A model generated the notes under the pieces. The model did no database searches. It was not told the origin of the DNA and saw nothing but the letters and a program-made list of their open reading frames with translations. The position numbers and the translations under genes are program-made. Positions 33,590 to 41,506 of a stretch of 55,990 nucleotides of DNA are shown piece by piece; position 1 is the stretch's first letter, and each line of letters begins with the position of its first letter. Source of the stretch: Deltaproteobacteria bacterium (GTDB taxonomy: Bacteria > Myxococcota_A > Polyangia > JACPQR01); contig JACPQR010000038.1 of the NCBI GenBank assembly GCA_016190375.1, positions 1-55,990 of the forward strand, read 5' to 3'.

Positions 33590-33982
33590 ATGGCCGACTA
33601 CTCCGGAAAGGGATTCGATCCTCAGCAGCCGCTCGGAGAGGGCACGGCCGCGGCCCACCCTGGCAAGGAGATGGGCGCTGGCGTCGTGACCGCGCACTAC
33701 TGGATCTCGGCGGGAGGCGGCACCCCGCCGCCGACCGAGAAGTGGGACGGGACGAGGTGGGCGCCAGACCCGTCAGCCACGCGCCTCCGTCTGGGTCCAC
33801 CCGAGCCTCTCGCGTGCGTTTCGGCCCCGCGCCGTCGGTCGCTTTCTGGGGCGGCGGAGCTGCGCACAGAAGCGTCAGGCACTCCGAGAACGCGATCCCC
33901 AGGGAGAACGGCATTTGACGGCGCGCAATCACATCCATCAGTGACTGCGAGCACGCCCTCTTCTGCCAGCGGCGGCTCGTGA
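33590..33982 (+). CDS. Short protein with WDGxRWxP motif, probably truncated
   Basis: The first 60 residues (MADYSGKGFDPQQPLGEGTAAAHPGKEMGAGVVTAHYWISAGG ending TEKWDGTRWAPDP) look like a genuine short structural protein, with AGAGGAAG at a good distance upstream. From about residue 64 the composition changes to Arg/Ser/Pro-rich, as in non-coding sequence, until the TGA at 33980-33982. The same frame then resumes with VWDGSRWVPEGDVSREALHG, a second WDGxRWxP. A frameshift, an insertion of about 200 bases or a premature stop probably divided a longer protein. Confidence 0.5.
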   Translation: MADYSGKGFDPQQPLGEGTAAAHPGKEMGAGVVTAHYWISAGGGTPPPTEKWDGTRWAPDPSATRLRLGPPEPLACVSAPRRRSLSGAAELRTEASGTPRTRSPGRTAFDGAQSHPSVTASTPSSASGGS

Positions 33983-34000
33983 GCGCGGTGTGCCGACCCG

Positions 34001-34219
34001 CGGGCGCGGGTCTGGGACGGCTCGCGCTGGGTGCCCGAGGGCGACGTGAGCCGGGAAGCGCTGCACGGAGCACCCGGCTGGCTCGACGGGGAGGACGTTC
34101 CAGACGACGACCCCACGGACGCCCCGTCGTCGATGCGCCGGAGCCCGCCCAACGCGACGCCTGGAGCCGGGCACAGCTGTCCGCTCTGCCGCGACGAGCC
34201 ATCGAGACCAGGGAGCTGA
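34001..34219 (+). pseudogene. Second half of the interrupted WDGxRWxP protein
   Basis: In the same frame as the gene at 33590, downstream of its TGA, codons read ADPRARVWDGSRWVPEGDVSREALHGAPGW..DDDP, then continue to a TAG/TGA at 34217-34219 (SRPGS end, just before the next gene). The first Met (34031) lies after the WDG motif, so it cannot start a complete domain. It may be read only as part of a longer ancestral protein. The ATG of the next gene is 3 bases after this stop. Confidence 0.4.
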
Positions 34220-34222
34220 CCG

Positions 34223-35293
34223 ATGCCGGAGTATGGGAAGTTCAGATTGGATCCCACCGTGGGCGGCGCCGTGCTCGACCTGTATGGCGGGCTCAACGAG
34301 GAAAGGGTGGCCCACCTGGTCAACGCTGGTCCCCGCAGCCCGGAAGGCTACCGAAACTGCGGCAAGGTCGAAGTCAGGACTGACGGCTACGCTTACGCCC
34401 AGCTCTACACGACCCCGAACTTCGCCGGGCGTCTCGCGCTCCGAGGTCAGGCCGTCGGCGGGGAGTCATTCTGGGCCGTGCTTGGCGGCTGCCGCGGGCC
34501 GACCGAGGACGAGGTCGGAAACGACGAACGGGCCCGGTGGGGTTTCCTGCGGCTTCGGGCGTTGCGCAGCGACCACGTGACGCCCAGGGACACGGTGCAG
34601 CTCGGGACTGACGGCTCGCGCTCGCGAGGCAGCGTGCGGGTCTACGATGCCAACCGAAGGATGGACCGCGCCTTCGCGAAGCTGGAGATCGACGATCAGG
34701 GGCCCGTGCTGGTCATGAGAGACGGCGAGCGGACCGTGATGATCTCGCCATCCGGGATCCAGTTCGGCCCGGACAAGGCCGGTGCGGCCAACGGTGACGG
34801 TGCGGCCGACGAGCCGGCTTTCGAGGGTCGGCTGCAACCACTTCCGGGTGCCCAGGTCATCCCCGACGTGAACTTCGTGGCCGACCATCCGGAGGACCCT
34901 CGGCTGCAGATCCACTACAACGTCATCGAGGGTCCCGAGGTCGGAGTGTACGTCCGTGGCACGGCGCGGCTTCGCGATGGTCGAGCCGCAATCTCCCTGC
35001 CCGACCATTTCGCTGCCGTCACGAGCGAGCGAGGCCTGACGGCGCAGCTGACGGCGCGATCGATCGAGTCGCGGGGGGTCGCAGTCACGGCACTGTCACG
35101 GGAGGGTCTCGAGATCGCCGAGCTCGGCGGGGGCACGGGCGAATACGAGGTCGACTATCTGGTCCAGGGGGTACGGCGCGGGCGCGAGGACTTCGCGGTC
35201 TTGAGGACCAAGCGCGCCGCAGTTTCCCGCGAAGCCCTCGCCGAGCCTCGGTCAGATGACGAGAAGGATCTCGAGATCGATGCCGGCGCGTAG
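34223..35293 (+). CDS. Multidomain surface/tail-fibre-like protein with C-terminal chaperone-like beta domain
   Basis: A 356-residue protein without a signal peptide. The first half is beta-rich with Cys and Arg (MPEYGKFRLDPTVGGAVLDLYGGLNEERVAHL, AYAQLYTTPNFAGRLALRG). Residues about 215-335 (NFVADHPEDPRLQIHYNVIEGPEVGVYVRGTARL..GRAAISLPDHFAAVTSERGLTAQLTA...DYLVQGVRRGRED) resemble the HPxDPxxxxLxHxxVEGPExxxxYxG domain found at the ends of tail-fibre-like and surface proteins, which I recall as acting like an intramolecular assembly domain. The last 14 bases overlap the start of the Cys-rich lipoprotein. Part of its C-terminal coding region is copied at 36003. Confidence 0.65.
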   Translation: MPEYGKFRLDPTVGGAVLDLYGGLNEERVAHLVNAGPRSPEGYRNCGKVEVRTDGYAYAQLYTTPNFAGRLALRGQAVGGESFWAVLGGCRGPTEDEVGNDERARWGFLRLRALRSDHVTPRDTVQLGTDGSRSRGSVRVYDANRRMDRAFAKLEIDDQGPVLVMRDGERTVMISPSGIQFGPDKAGAANGDGAADEPAFEGRLQPLPGAQVIPDVNFVADHPEDPRLQIHYNVIEGPEVGVYVRGTARLRDGRAAISLPDHFAAVTSERGLTAQLTARSIESRGVAVTALSREGLEIAELGGGTGEYEVDYLVQGVRRGREDFAVLRTKRAAVSREALAEPRSDDEKDLEIDAGA

Positions 35294-35921
35294 GACGGTC
35301 TTGGTCCTGGCTGCGATTGCCGCCACGGCCTGCGATACGGAGTCGGAGGAGAGTTGCGCGGAGGGAACGATCCGCTGTGGCGCCTTCTGCACCGACCCGG
35401 CGACTGACCCCATCAACTGCGGTGGCTGCGGGCTCGCGTGCAAGTTGGGCGAGTCGTGCGATGAGGGTCGATGCACGTGCATGAACCCGTCGGCTGAATG
35501 CGACGGGAAGTGCGTGGACCTCTCCTCGGACGAGGCGCACTGCGGAGATTGCAAGACTGCCTGCGGTCACGGCGAGGAGGAAGGACGCTGGCATTGCGCC
35601 CGAGGAACCTGCGTTCTGTGCGAGGACTGGGAGTGGAAGTGCTCGGACGGGTCCTGCCCAGACATGGCCTACGACCGTGAGAACTGCGGGAGGTGTGGCC
35701 GGTGCTGCGACGCAGACCAGGTGTGCGGCGGCTTCCGATGCGTGGGCGGTGACGGGTCCTCGTGTGAGCCACCGTGCAACGCCTCTGAGGGCCTCGTGTG
35801 CTGCCACGACGAGGCTGGGAACCGATGTGTGAACCCTCTGCTGGATGAGAACAGCTGCGGGGAATGTGGGCAGCGCTGCGGGACTGAGTGCGACTTCGAC
35901 TTGGGCTGCGTCGAGGAGTGA
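35280..35921 (+). CDS. Cys-rich lipoprotein, copy 1 of a tandem pair
   Basis: A 213-residue lipoprotein: MPARRTVLVLAAIAATAC ends in a lipobox Cys. The mature protein has about 38 Cys in repeated blocks: CGAFCTDPATDPINCGGCGLAC, CDGKCVDLSSDEAHCGDCKTACG, DRENCGRCGRCC and DENSCGECGQRCG. The CxxxPxxCGGCGxxC pattern is that of the Stigma-type Cys-rich repeats of myxobacterial exported proteins. Its ATG is chosen because it overlaps the previous stop by 14 bases in the same way as copy 2; another ATG 8 codons earlier gives a longer, charged leader. It probably forms a disulfide-rich surface stalk or ligand-binding patch. The partner gene at 36133 is clearly paralogous. Confidence 0.78.
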   Translation: MPARRTVLVLAAIAATACDTESEESCAEGTIRCGAFCTDPATDPINCGGCGLACKLGESCDEGRCTCMNPSAECDGKCVDLSSDEAHCGDCKTACGHGEEEGRWHCARGTCVLCEDWEWKCSDGSCPDMAYDRENCGRCGRCCDADQVCGGFRCVGGDGSSCEPPCNASEGLVCCHDEAGNRCVNPLLDENSCGECGQRCGTECDFDLGCVEE

Positions 35922-35951
35922 GGGCGGCTCGGCTGCCCGGAGGAATGGCCG

Positions 35952-36146
35952 ATGGCCGATGAGTTGCTCATTCGCTCGATGATTGTCAGCTCCGACGGCG
36001 CCGTAGACTACCTCGCGCAGGGTCTGCGCCGCGGGCGCGAGATGTTCGTAGTAGTCCGGCCGAGGCGTGCCGTAATCGCCCGTGATGCGCCGGCTGGGGA
36101 CCGCGCCGGCCAAGGGACCGACCTGGATCGCGATGCAGGCGCCTAG
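35952..36146 (+). pseudogene. Chimeric ORF made by tandem duplication (metallopeptidase start joined to surface-protein end)
   Basis: The first 17 codons (MADELLIRSMIVSSDGA) match the start of the metallopeptidase at 36801 (MADAMLLHSMIVSSDGG). The remaining 47 codons (VDYLAQGLRRGREMFVVVRPRRAV...DRDAGA) match the end of the 34223 protein (VDYLVQGVRRGREDFAVLRTKRAAVSREAL...EIDAGA). The fusion lies near 36003. The product is probably not functional, although it keeps an ATG and, as in the parent, overlaps the next lipoprotein start by 14 bases. It may only help translate copy 2. Confidence 0.82.
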
Positions 36147-36771
36147 CCTACTGCTGATCAGCGCCGGGCTCTACGGCGCGGGTTGCGACTCCCCGCCGGA
36201 GGGAGGCTGCGCCGATGGCATGATCATCTGTGGAGCATATTGCACCGACCCGGCCACCGACCCGATCAACTGCGGTGGGTGCGGGGTCGCATGCAAGTGG
36301 GGCGAGTCGTGCGTGGAGACTCGGTGCGAGTGCGTGGCTCCGTCGGGCGAGTGTGAGGGAGAATGTGTAGACCTGTTGTGGGACAGGTTGCATTGTGGAG
36401 ACTGCGAGACGGCCTGCGGCTTCGGCAGCGAACGAGGGCGGGGGTACTGCCTCGGGGGTCACTGTGAGCTCTGTAACCGAGACTTGTGCGGGGACGGGAT
36501 CTGCCCGGACTTCTACTCTGATCGCGAGAACTGCGGAGCCTGTGGCAGGTCCTGCGAGGCTGATGAGGTCTGCGGGCACTACCAATGTCGCGGTGGTGAC
36601 GGGGCATCGTGCGAACCACCGTGCGACGGTTCCGAGGGTTTCGTGTGCTGCAGACTACACGACGGCGACCGCTGCGTGAACGTGCTCTTGGATGAGAACA
36701 ACTGCGGGGCATGCGGACAGCTTTGCTACACCGACTGTTACGAGGGGTCGTGCGACGACGCTGAGGGATGA
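36133..36771 (+). CDS. Cys-rich lipoprotein, copy 2 of a tandem pair
   Basis: A 212-residue lipoprotein, MQAPSLLLISAGLYGAGC, with the same block order as copy 1: CGAYCTDPATDPINCGGCGVAC, CEGECVDLLWDRLHCGDCETACG, DRENCGACGRSC, DENNCGACGQLC. It is less GC-rich than copy 1 and than most of the window, with codons such as TGT and GTG in place of TGC and GTC. Many substitutions separate the copies, so the duplication is not recent or selection has been relaxed. The ATG overlaps the chimeric ORF stop by 14 bases. Probably exported and disulfide-rich like copy 1. Confidence 0.78.
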   Translation: MQAPSLLLISAGLYGAGCDSPPEGGCADGMIICGAYCTDPATDPINCGGCGVACKWGESCVETRCECVAPSGECEGECVDLLWDRLHCGDCETACGFGSERGRGYCLGGHCELCNRDLCGDGICPDFYSDRENCGACGRSCEADEVCGHYQCRGGDGASCEPPCDGSEGFVCCRLHDGDRCVNVLLDENNCGACGQLCYTDCYEGSCDDAEG

Positions 36772-36800
36772 ATCAGGGCTCCGCCCGGAAGGACCGCAGA

Positions 36801-37568
36801 ATGGCCGATGCGATGCTTCTTCACTCCATGATTGTCAGCTCGGATGGCGGCGCTCATTGTCGCTACGCGGGCGGTCCGTACGGGATGGACCCCGAGGCAG
36901 GAGAGGAACTCAGGGCTCGCCGGATCGTCGTTCTCGGTGGCGATGAGCGAGTGGAGCAGGCGGAATGGGACACAATGGGCACGACACCCTATTCCTTCCC
37001 CGGACCGAACGACGGCTGCGGCACGGGGAGTCGCCGCCGTTTCCTCCTGGCCTTCGATCACGATGCCTGCAGGATCACGGTCCGAGTTCGCCTCAAGCTT
37101 GAACCGGATGACGGCGTCGAGGTAACTGCCGACAAGAAGCGGGCCTGGAAGACGAGAATAGAGAACTCATGGTCGGACTGGGTGTTTCTGGATCGCCAGA
37201 GCGGCCCGGCGCCGTGCGATCACTACACGCTGCTCGTGGAGATTGTCTGGGTCGCCGAGGATGAAGAGAGGGACTACCGAGTACGAGTTTCGGCTGGGGA
37301 GGCGCGGGCGGCGATGACGAGGTGGTATCTGGATGACCCCGACCTCGTAGCCGCCCATGAGTTTGGCCATATGCTCGGCAACGTCGATGAGTACTACGAT
37401 GAGCGGTGCCCGAATCGGCCTGTGCGAGATGGCATCATGAACGATCAGGAGGAATGGCCTCTGCCATTTCCGCGGCACTACACAGCAGTCCGCCAGTGGG
37501 TCGAGTATTTCCTTTGCAGCAGCTTCGAAGTCAAAGAGAAGTGGAACGTCCACGGTGGTGGTTGGTGA
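36801..37568 (+). CDS. Zinc metallopeptidase-like protein (HEFGHMLGNVDEY)
   Basis: A 255-residue protein without an obvious signal peptide. The centre (about residues 185-200) has LVAAHEFGHMLGNVDEYYDE: HExxH gives two zinc ligands and the catalytic Glu, and the following Gly plus Asp/Glu suggest a gluzincin/metzincin-like site in which Asp or Glu supplies the third ligand. A Met-containing GIMNDQEE lies 50 residues later. The N-terminal half (FLLAFDHDACRITVRVRLKLE..WKTRIENSWSDWVF) is a mixed domain of unknown role. Similar proteins occur next to contractile-injection or phage-tail genes, where they may be delivered effectors or particle-maturation proteases. The first 17 codons are duplicated at 35952. 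Confidence 0.7.
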   Translation: MADAMLLHSMIVSSDGGAHCRYAGGPYGMDPEAGEELRARRIVVLGGDERVEQAEWDTMGTTPYSFPGPNDGCGTGSRRRFLLAFDHDACRITVRVRLKLEPDDGVEVTADKKRAWKTRIENSWSDWVFLDRQSGPAPCDHYTLLVEIVWVAEDEERDYRVRVSAGEARAAMTRWYLDDPDLVAAHEFGHMLGNVDEYYDERCPNRPVRDGIMNDQEEWPLPFPRHYTAVRQWVEYFLCSSFEVKEKWNVHGGGW

Positions 37569-37589
37569 CTTTCCTGGAGGCGGACTGAG

Positions 37590-38042
37590 GTGCGGGACCG
37601 GACGCCGAAGCTAACCGGCGACCCGAACGCACGGGTCAGTTCCGGTCGGCGACCCGAAGTAGACTTATTGAGACTGACCGTCGGAAGTCGGTTCCGGCGA
37701 CCGGGGCGCACGGCGATCGAGGTTACCCGACAGGGTGATGTGAGCATTGTCACATCGCTGAAGTCAGAAGTGGCTTGCGATGCCACACGAGTGTCGGCAG
37801 CTCGCGCTGCGGTCATCCTCGATGCGGCGAAGTCGGCGATCAACGAGATCGGATCGATGCGTCACCTGCGGCCCGAGGATGACGAGGCGATCTATCAGAT
37901 CGAGCTGCTGTCGGGCGGCCAGGTCCTCGCCGCAGCGGAGTGCGTGGAGCGGGAGGCGGAGGCCGTGGCTTGCACGAGGTGCTTGCTGAGGGCCCTCCGC
38001 AGAATCGCAGCCGGGGTCCCGGCTCGACGTCACTGCTTCTGA
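37590..38042 (+). CDS. Hypothetical protein ending the accessory island
   Basis: A 150-residue protein starting with GTG at 37590. The first 45 residues are basic and disordered-looking; the rest is a mixed alpha/beta domain (AIEVTRQGDVSIVTSLKSEVACDATRVSAARAAVILDAAKSAINEIG, EAIYQIELLSGGQVLAAAE). There are four Cys in the second half, including CTRCLL. No family is recognised. It follows the metallopeptidase by 21 bases in the same direction, so it is likely co-transcribed. G+C is lower at its 5' end, and the next stretch (38043-38211) is intergenic. Confidence 0.5.
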   Translation: MRDRTPKLTGDPNARVSSGRRPEVDLLRLTVGSRFRRPGRTAIEVTRQGDVSIVTSLKSEVACDATRVSAARAAVILDAAKSAINEIGSMRHLRPEDDEAIYQIELLSGGQVLAAAECVEREAEAVACTRCLLRALRRIAAGVPARRHCF

Positions 38043-38211
38043 GGACGAGGAGTTGAGCTGCAGCCAACGAGCTCCGAGAGGTCACGCATTCGGCTTTCGG
38101 AATGACCCCGCCACGCGACCCGGACGGTCGGCGCCGACGTCTTCCGCCAGGTTCGTCCCCTTCGTCGGTCGCTGGCTGGCCGCCGCCGCCAACGCTTCGA
38201 TCGACTCGCCA
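38043..38211. other. Intergenic gap at the island's right edge
   Basis: The region between the last island gene and the convergent N-formylglutamate-amidohydrolase-like gene has no convincing gene, repeat or hairpin. It is normal high-GC sequence. Confidence 0.4.
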
Positions 38212-39159
38212 TCAACGCCCGGTTGCGGCAGGGCGAGGGCGGGCGCGGAGCCAGCCGTCGATCGCGGTGGCGAGCGGAGTGGCGATGCGGTCGACCGCGT
38301 CGGGGCGGACGCGCATCTCCTCGAAGGGCGTGTAGGTCTCGACGAGGAGGTCGCGGCGGACCTCGAGGCAGAGGAAGCGGTCCGGGTATCGCGCGGCCCA
38401 GCGGGCGCCCTGCGTGCTCGGGTGCATCGTGTAGGTGGCGCACTCGGCGGTCTCGAGGCCGAGTGCGCGATAGGCGGCGAGGAGCTGGCGCACGATCTGC
38501 TCGGGCGCGCGTGCAGCGCCGTCCGGATCCTTCGTGATGAAGTCGATCTCCGGACGCAACGGCCAGCCGGCCCACGCTTCGGGCTCGTGGGCGCGGCGGA
38601 GCTCCTCGACGATCGCGTCGTCGATCTTCGCGATGCCCATCGTGCGCGGGCCGTAGGTGTGCGGGCACAGGCCGAAGCCGCCGTTGCCGCAGACGAGATC
38701 TACGGCGCGTTCGACGACGCCGACGTAGGCGCGGTGCAGCTCCAGGAGGAGCGCGCGGTCGGCGGGGTGGCGGACGTAGGGCGCGATTCCCGCGGTGAGG
38801 CCGCTCTTCGCCAGGTCCTCGGTGGCGTCCTCGAGGCGATTCGTGTCGATGAACGTGCGCGGCACGAGGCAGCGGACGACGAGCGCCGAGCGCTCGGGTG
38901 CGGCGGCAACGACCATCTCGGCGGCGCGCCGGCCGTAGTTCCACGCGCCGACGTCGGTGTTCGCGTGGAAGAAGACGTTGAGGTCCTTCGGGAGATCGCC
39001 GACGAGGCGGCCGCGAAGCGCGTCGTAGTGCGCGCGCCTGTCGGCGCCGTGTGGGATCTCGACGAGCAACGCTGGTGGTGTGGCGGGGTCGGCCGCCGCG
39101 CCGTCGATGCGCTCGACGTCGACGACGCCTTCGATCGAGAAAGGGATCCGGGCGTCCAT
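38212..39159 (-). CDS. N-formylglutamate amidohydrolase-like protein
   Basis: A 315-residue cytoplasmic protein. The region VEIPHGADRRAHYDALR, FHANTDVGAWNYGRRAAEMV, TFIDTNRLEDAT and PHTYGPRTMGIAKIDDAIVEELRRAHEP follows the N-formylglutamate amidohydrolase (HutG) pattern: an H near the first strand, TDxG and DxNR. These enzymes hydrolyse N-formylglutamate in histidine breakdown, but many members of the family act on other N-acyl amino acids. No hut genes are nearby. Start: ATG at 39159 (MDARIPFSIEG). The 3' neighbour is an island gene convergent across a 169-base gap. Confidence 0.75.
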   Translation of the reverse strand: MDARIPFSIEGVVDVERIDGAAADPATPPALLVEIPHGADRRAHYDALRGRLVGDLPKDLNVFFHANTDVGAWNYGRRAAEMVVAAAPERSALVVRCLVPRTFIDTNRLEDATEDLAKSGLTAGIAPYVRHPADRALLLELHRAYVGVVERAVDLVCGNGGFGLCPHTYGPRTMGIAKIDDAIVEELRRAHEPEAWAGWPLRPEIDFITKDPDGAARAPEQIVRQLLAAYRALGLETAECATYTMHPSTQGARWAARYPDRFLCLEVRRDLLVETYTPFEEMRVRPDAVDRIATPLATAIDGWLRARPRPAATGR

Positions 39160-39160
39160 G

Positions 39161-39230
39161 CCGACAGATCGCGCGGTTGTGCCTGGAGCTCGTGCGATTC
39201 CGCGGGGTTGGAAGGTGGGTGCGTGTCCCC
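39161..39230 (+). repeat. REP-like element between divergently placed gene ends
   Basis: The 18-mer CGCGCGGTTGTGCCTGGA at 39170-39187 (exact match to 2779-2796) is followed by GGGGTTGGAAGGTGGGTGCGTGTCCCC ending at 39230, split here into GGGGTTG and GTGGGTGCGTGTCCCC. The final C lies in the stop codon of the OmpA-like gene (TAG, complement of 39230-39232). It is the third place in the window where this element abuts a minus-strand stop. Confidence 0.75.
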
Positions 39231-41419
39231 TAGTCCTGCTCGGTGATGACGAAGTCGACGCGGCGGTTGCGGGCGCGGTTCTGGGCCGTGATGTTGGGGA
39301 CTAGCTGGCGGGTCTGGCCGTAGCCGCGGGCCTCGAGCGTGGAGGCGGAGACGCCTCGCTCGACCAGAGCCTGGCGGACCGACTCGGCGCGGTTCTGCGA
39401 CAGCTCGAGGTTGTGCGCGGGAGCGCCGGTGTTGTCGGTGTGGCCCTGGATCTCGAGCTTGTGGATGCCGGAGTTGCGCAAGATGGTGTCGGCGATCTCG
39501 TCGATGAGCGCGCTCGAGTCGGGGAGGATCGTCGCGGAGTCCGTCTCGAAGTGGATCTGGCGCCGGATGCCGATGCGGTTGCGCTGGACGATGACGAGCG
39601 CCTGCCGTGCGGGCGGTCGCTTGCGGACCGAGAGGTCGACGTCGGTGCGCTCGCGCGGACGCACGTCGACCTGGCGGATTCGGACCATGTAGCCCTCGAC
39701 CTCCGCGCGGACGGCGTACTGGCCGGGCTGCAGATCGGCCTGCTGGAAGGCGCCGTCCGGACCCGAAATCAAGCGGGCCTCCTGCGGGCCAGAGAACACG
39801 ACCGAGACGCCGGGGACGCTCGCGCCGCCGTCCTCATCCGTCACGCGACCGCCCGCCGACCCGAGGCGCGGCGTCGGGCGAAGCGCGCACTCGACCTCGA
39901 CGTCGCCACCCTGCGCGCCGATCGTGCCCGCGCAGTCGCCGTCGAAGTAGCCGTCGGCGCGCGCGTGCATCTGCACCTCGCCGGGATCGAAGTCGTACGA
40001 GGTGAACGTTCCGTTCTCGGCGCTGGCGATCGCGTTCACGTCGCGCCCGGTGAAAGAGATGATGGCGCCGGCGATCGCGGTCCCCGCCTCCGCGTCCTTC
40101 ACGTGGCCCTTGACCCGGCCCCGGACGGGCGGCGGGCGCTCGACCTCGACGCGCCGCTCGACCGTGTTCGTCACGGTGCGGACCTCGGGACGGATGTCGT
40201 AGTTGTACGCGAACGCGAAGTGGACCGTGTACGGCGGCGTCGCCTGCAGCTCGCGCACGAAGGTCGAGACGCCGGTCACGCCGATGTCGACCGCGAGATC
40301 GGCGCTCAGGCCCTTGACCGGCGGCAGGATACGCGCGCCGAGCGTGAAGTGATCTGGGAACGCGGAGAACGTCTCCTTGGCGAGGCACGCGTCCGGGCCG
40401 CCTGCAGACCCGGCGTCGGGATCGGCGGACTCGATGCAGTCGTACTCCTGGCGGTTGACCGGGATGCCGAGCGTCCACTCGATGAACGGAGTGAAGTAGG
40501 GCAGGGGAGCGTCGAAGCCGATCCCGAGGTTGAAGAAGTCGGTGCGGTCGATGCCCAGCGCAAACCGCTCGACGCGCGAGATCTCCTCGCCGCGAGCCAG
40601 CTCCGTCTCCTCGACGAGCGCCGAGGAGTTGTCGAACTGGTAGCTGAGGTTCAGGTGCCCGCGCAGCGGCACCGACGCGTTCGCGCGCTGGAAGTCCGCG
40701 CTGGCGAGCCCGCGGATCATGAAGCCGGTCGACTCGCCCACGACCCCGATGTCGCCGACCGTGTTCAGGAGCATCACCGTGAGGTCGCCGCCGAGGTTGA
40801 ACCACGGAGCAACGGGGTAGTGCCCCTTGGCCCCGAAGTAGGTGTCGCCGAGGACCTGGAAGAGCACCGGGTTCTCCTCGGTGTTCGAGTTCGCGTAGCT
40901 CGTGATCGCGAGGAACGCCTCGATCTCCGGGATCGGCGAGGTCCATCCGACGTGGATGGTCGCGCCGATGTGGGTGTTCTCGTCGCCGGTCACGAGGAAG
41001 TCGGAGGTCGAGAAGTACTCGGTGTGAAGGCCGATCCGGAACGAGTTGGCGTGCCCGTGCTCGGCCGTGACCACTCGAAGCAGCCCCGTCTGGCCCGTCC
41101 GTGCGGGGCGCACGCGAAGCTCGCGCTGCTCGTCGAAGTCCGCGGGAAGGCCGGGCGCAGGCTCCTCGCCTTCGCCTTCCTCGCCCTCGCCCTCTTCGCC
41201 CTCGCCTTCCTCGCCCTCGCCCTCTTCGCCTTCGCCCTCTTCGCCTTCGCCCTCCTCGCCTTCGCCTTCGCCCTCCCCTTCGCCCTCGCCCCCGGCGGCC
41301 TCCTCGTCGTCGTATTCCTCCTCGTCGTCCCCCCGCTGAGCGCTCGCGGTACCGGGCACCGCGATCAACAACGAGGCGTACAGCACTACGAGACTACGCA
41401 ATCTCAGGTCGCGAGGCAT
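39230..41419 (-). CDS. OmpA-family outer-membrane protein with acidic repeat and carboxypeptidase-regulatory-like domains
   Basis: A 729-residue exported protein. Signal peptide: MPRDLRLRSLVVLYASLLIAVPGTASA. Then come an extremely acidic EGEGEE-repeat segment (about residues 33-90), an outer-membrane barrel-like region (residues 110-400), two carboxypeptidase-regulatory-like beta domains (about residues 436-610: GHVKDAEAGTAIAGAIISF and GGRVTDEDGGASVPGVSVVF), and a C-terminal OmpA/MotB peptidoglycan-binding domain (IHFETDSATILPDS, LEIQGHTDNTGAPAHNLELSQNRAESVRQAL, ARGYGQTRQL). AAGGAG lies 6 bases before the ATG. It probably links the outer membrane to peptidoglycan; the regulatory-like domains may be stalks. 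Confidence 0.9.
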   Translation of the reverse strand: MPRDLRLRSLVVLYASLLIAVPGTASAQRGDDEEEYDDEEAAGGEGEGEGEGEGEEGEGEEGEGEEGEGEEGEGEEGEGEEGEGEEPAPGLPADFDEQRELRVRPARTGQTGLLRVVTAEHGHANSFRIGLHTEYFSTSDFLVTGDENTHIGATIHVGWTSPIPEIEAFLAITSYANSNTEENPVLFQVLGDTYFGAKGHYPVAPWFNLGGDLTVMLLNTVGDIGVVGESTGFMIRGLASADFQRANASVPLRGHLNLSYQFDNSSALVEETELARGEEISRVERFALGIDRTDFFNLGIGFDAPLPYFTPFIEWTLGIPVNRQEYDCIESADPDAGSAGGPDACLAKETFSAFPDHFTLGARILPPVKGLSADLAVDIGVTGVSTFVRELQATPPYTVHFAFAYNYDIRPEVRTVTNTVERRVEVERPPPVRGRVKGHVKDAEAGTAIAGAIISFTGRDVNAIASAENGTFTSYDFDPGEVQMHARADGYFDGDCAGTIGAQGGDVEVECALRPTPRLGSAGGRVTDEDGGASVPGVSVVFSGPQEARLISGPDGAFQQADLQPGQYAVRAEVEGYMVRIRQVDVRPRERTDVDLSVRKRPPARQALVIVQRNRIGIRRQIHFETDSATILPDSSALIDEIADTILRNSGIHKLEIQGHTDNTGAPAHNLELSQNRAESVRQALVERGVSASTLEARGYGQTRQLVPNITAQNRARNRRVDFVITEQD
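41160..41291 (-). repeat. Coding repeat GEGEE/EGEGE in the OmpA-like protein
   Basis: About 130 bases of period-6/15 repeats (GAGGGCGAGGGCGAA type in coding sense) encode roughly 44 residues of Glu and Gly. Similar tracts in surface proteins can bind divalent cations and are prone to length changes. Confidence 0.85.
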
Positions 41420-41506
41420 CGCGCGCTCCTTGTCGTCCAGCGAAGTGACGTGGCTTCCCTCGAACAGGCGAGGTTCTACCACCGAATTCGCAGCGAAGTC
41501 CAGCAG

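Noticed and set aside
38212..39159. Histidine-degradation (hut) assignment for the N-formylglutamate amidohydrolase-like gene
   Set aside because: No hutU, hutH, hutI or hutF neighbours are present, so the pathway role is not supported.
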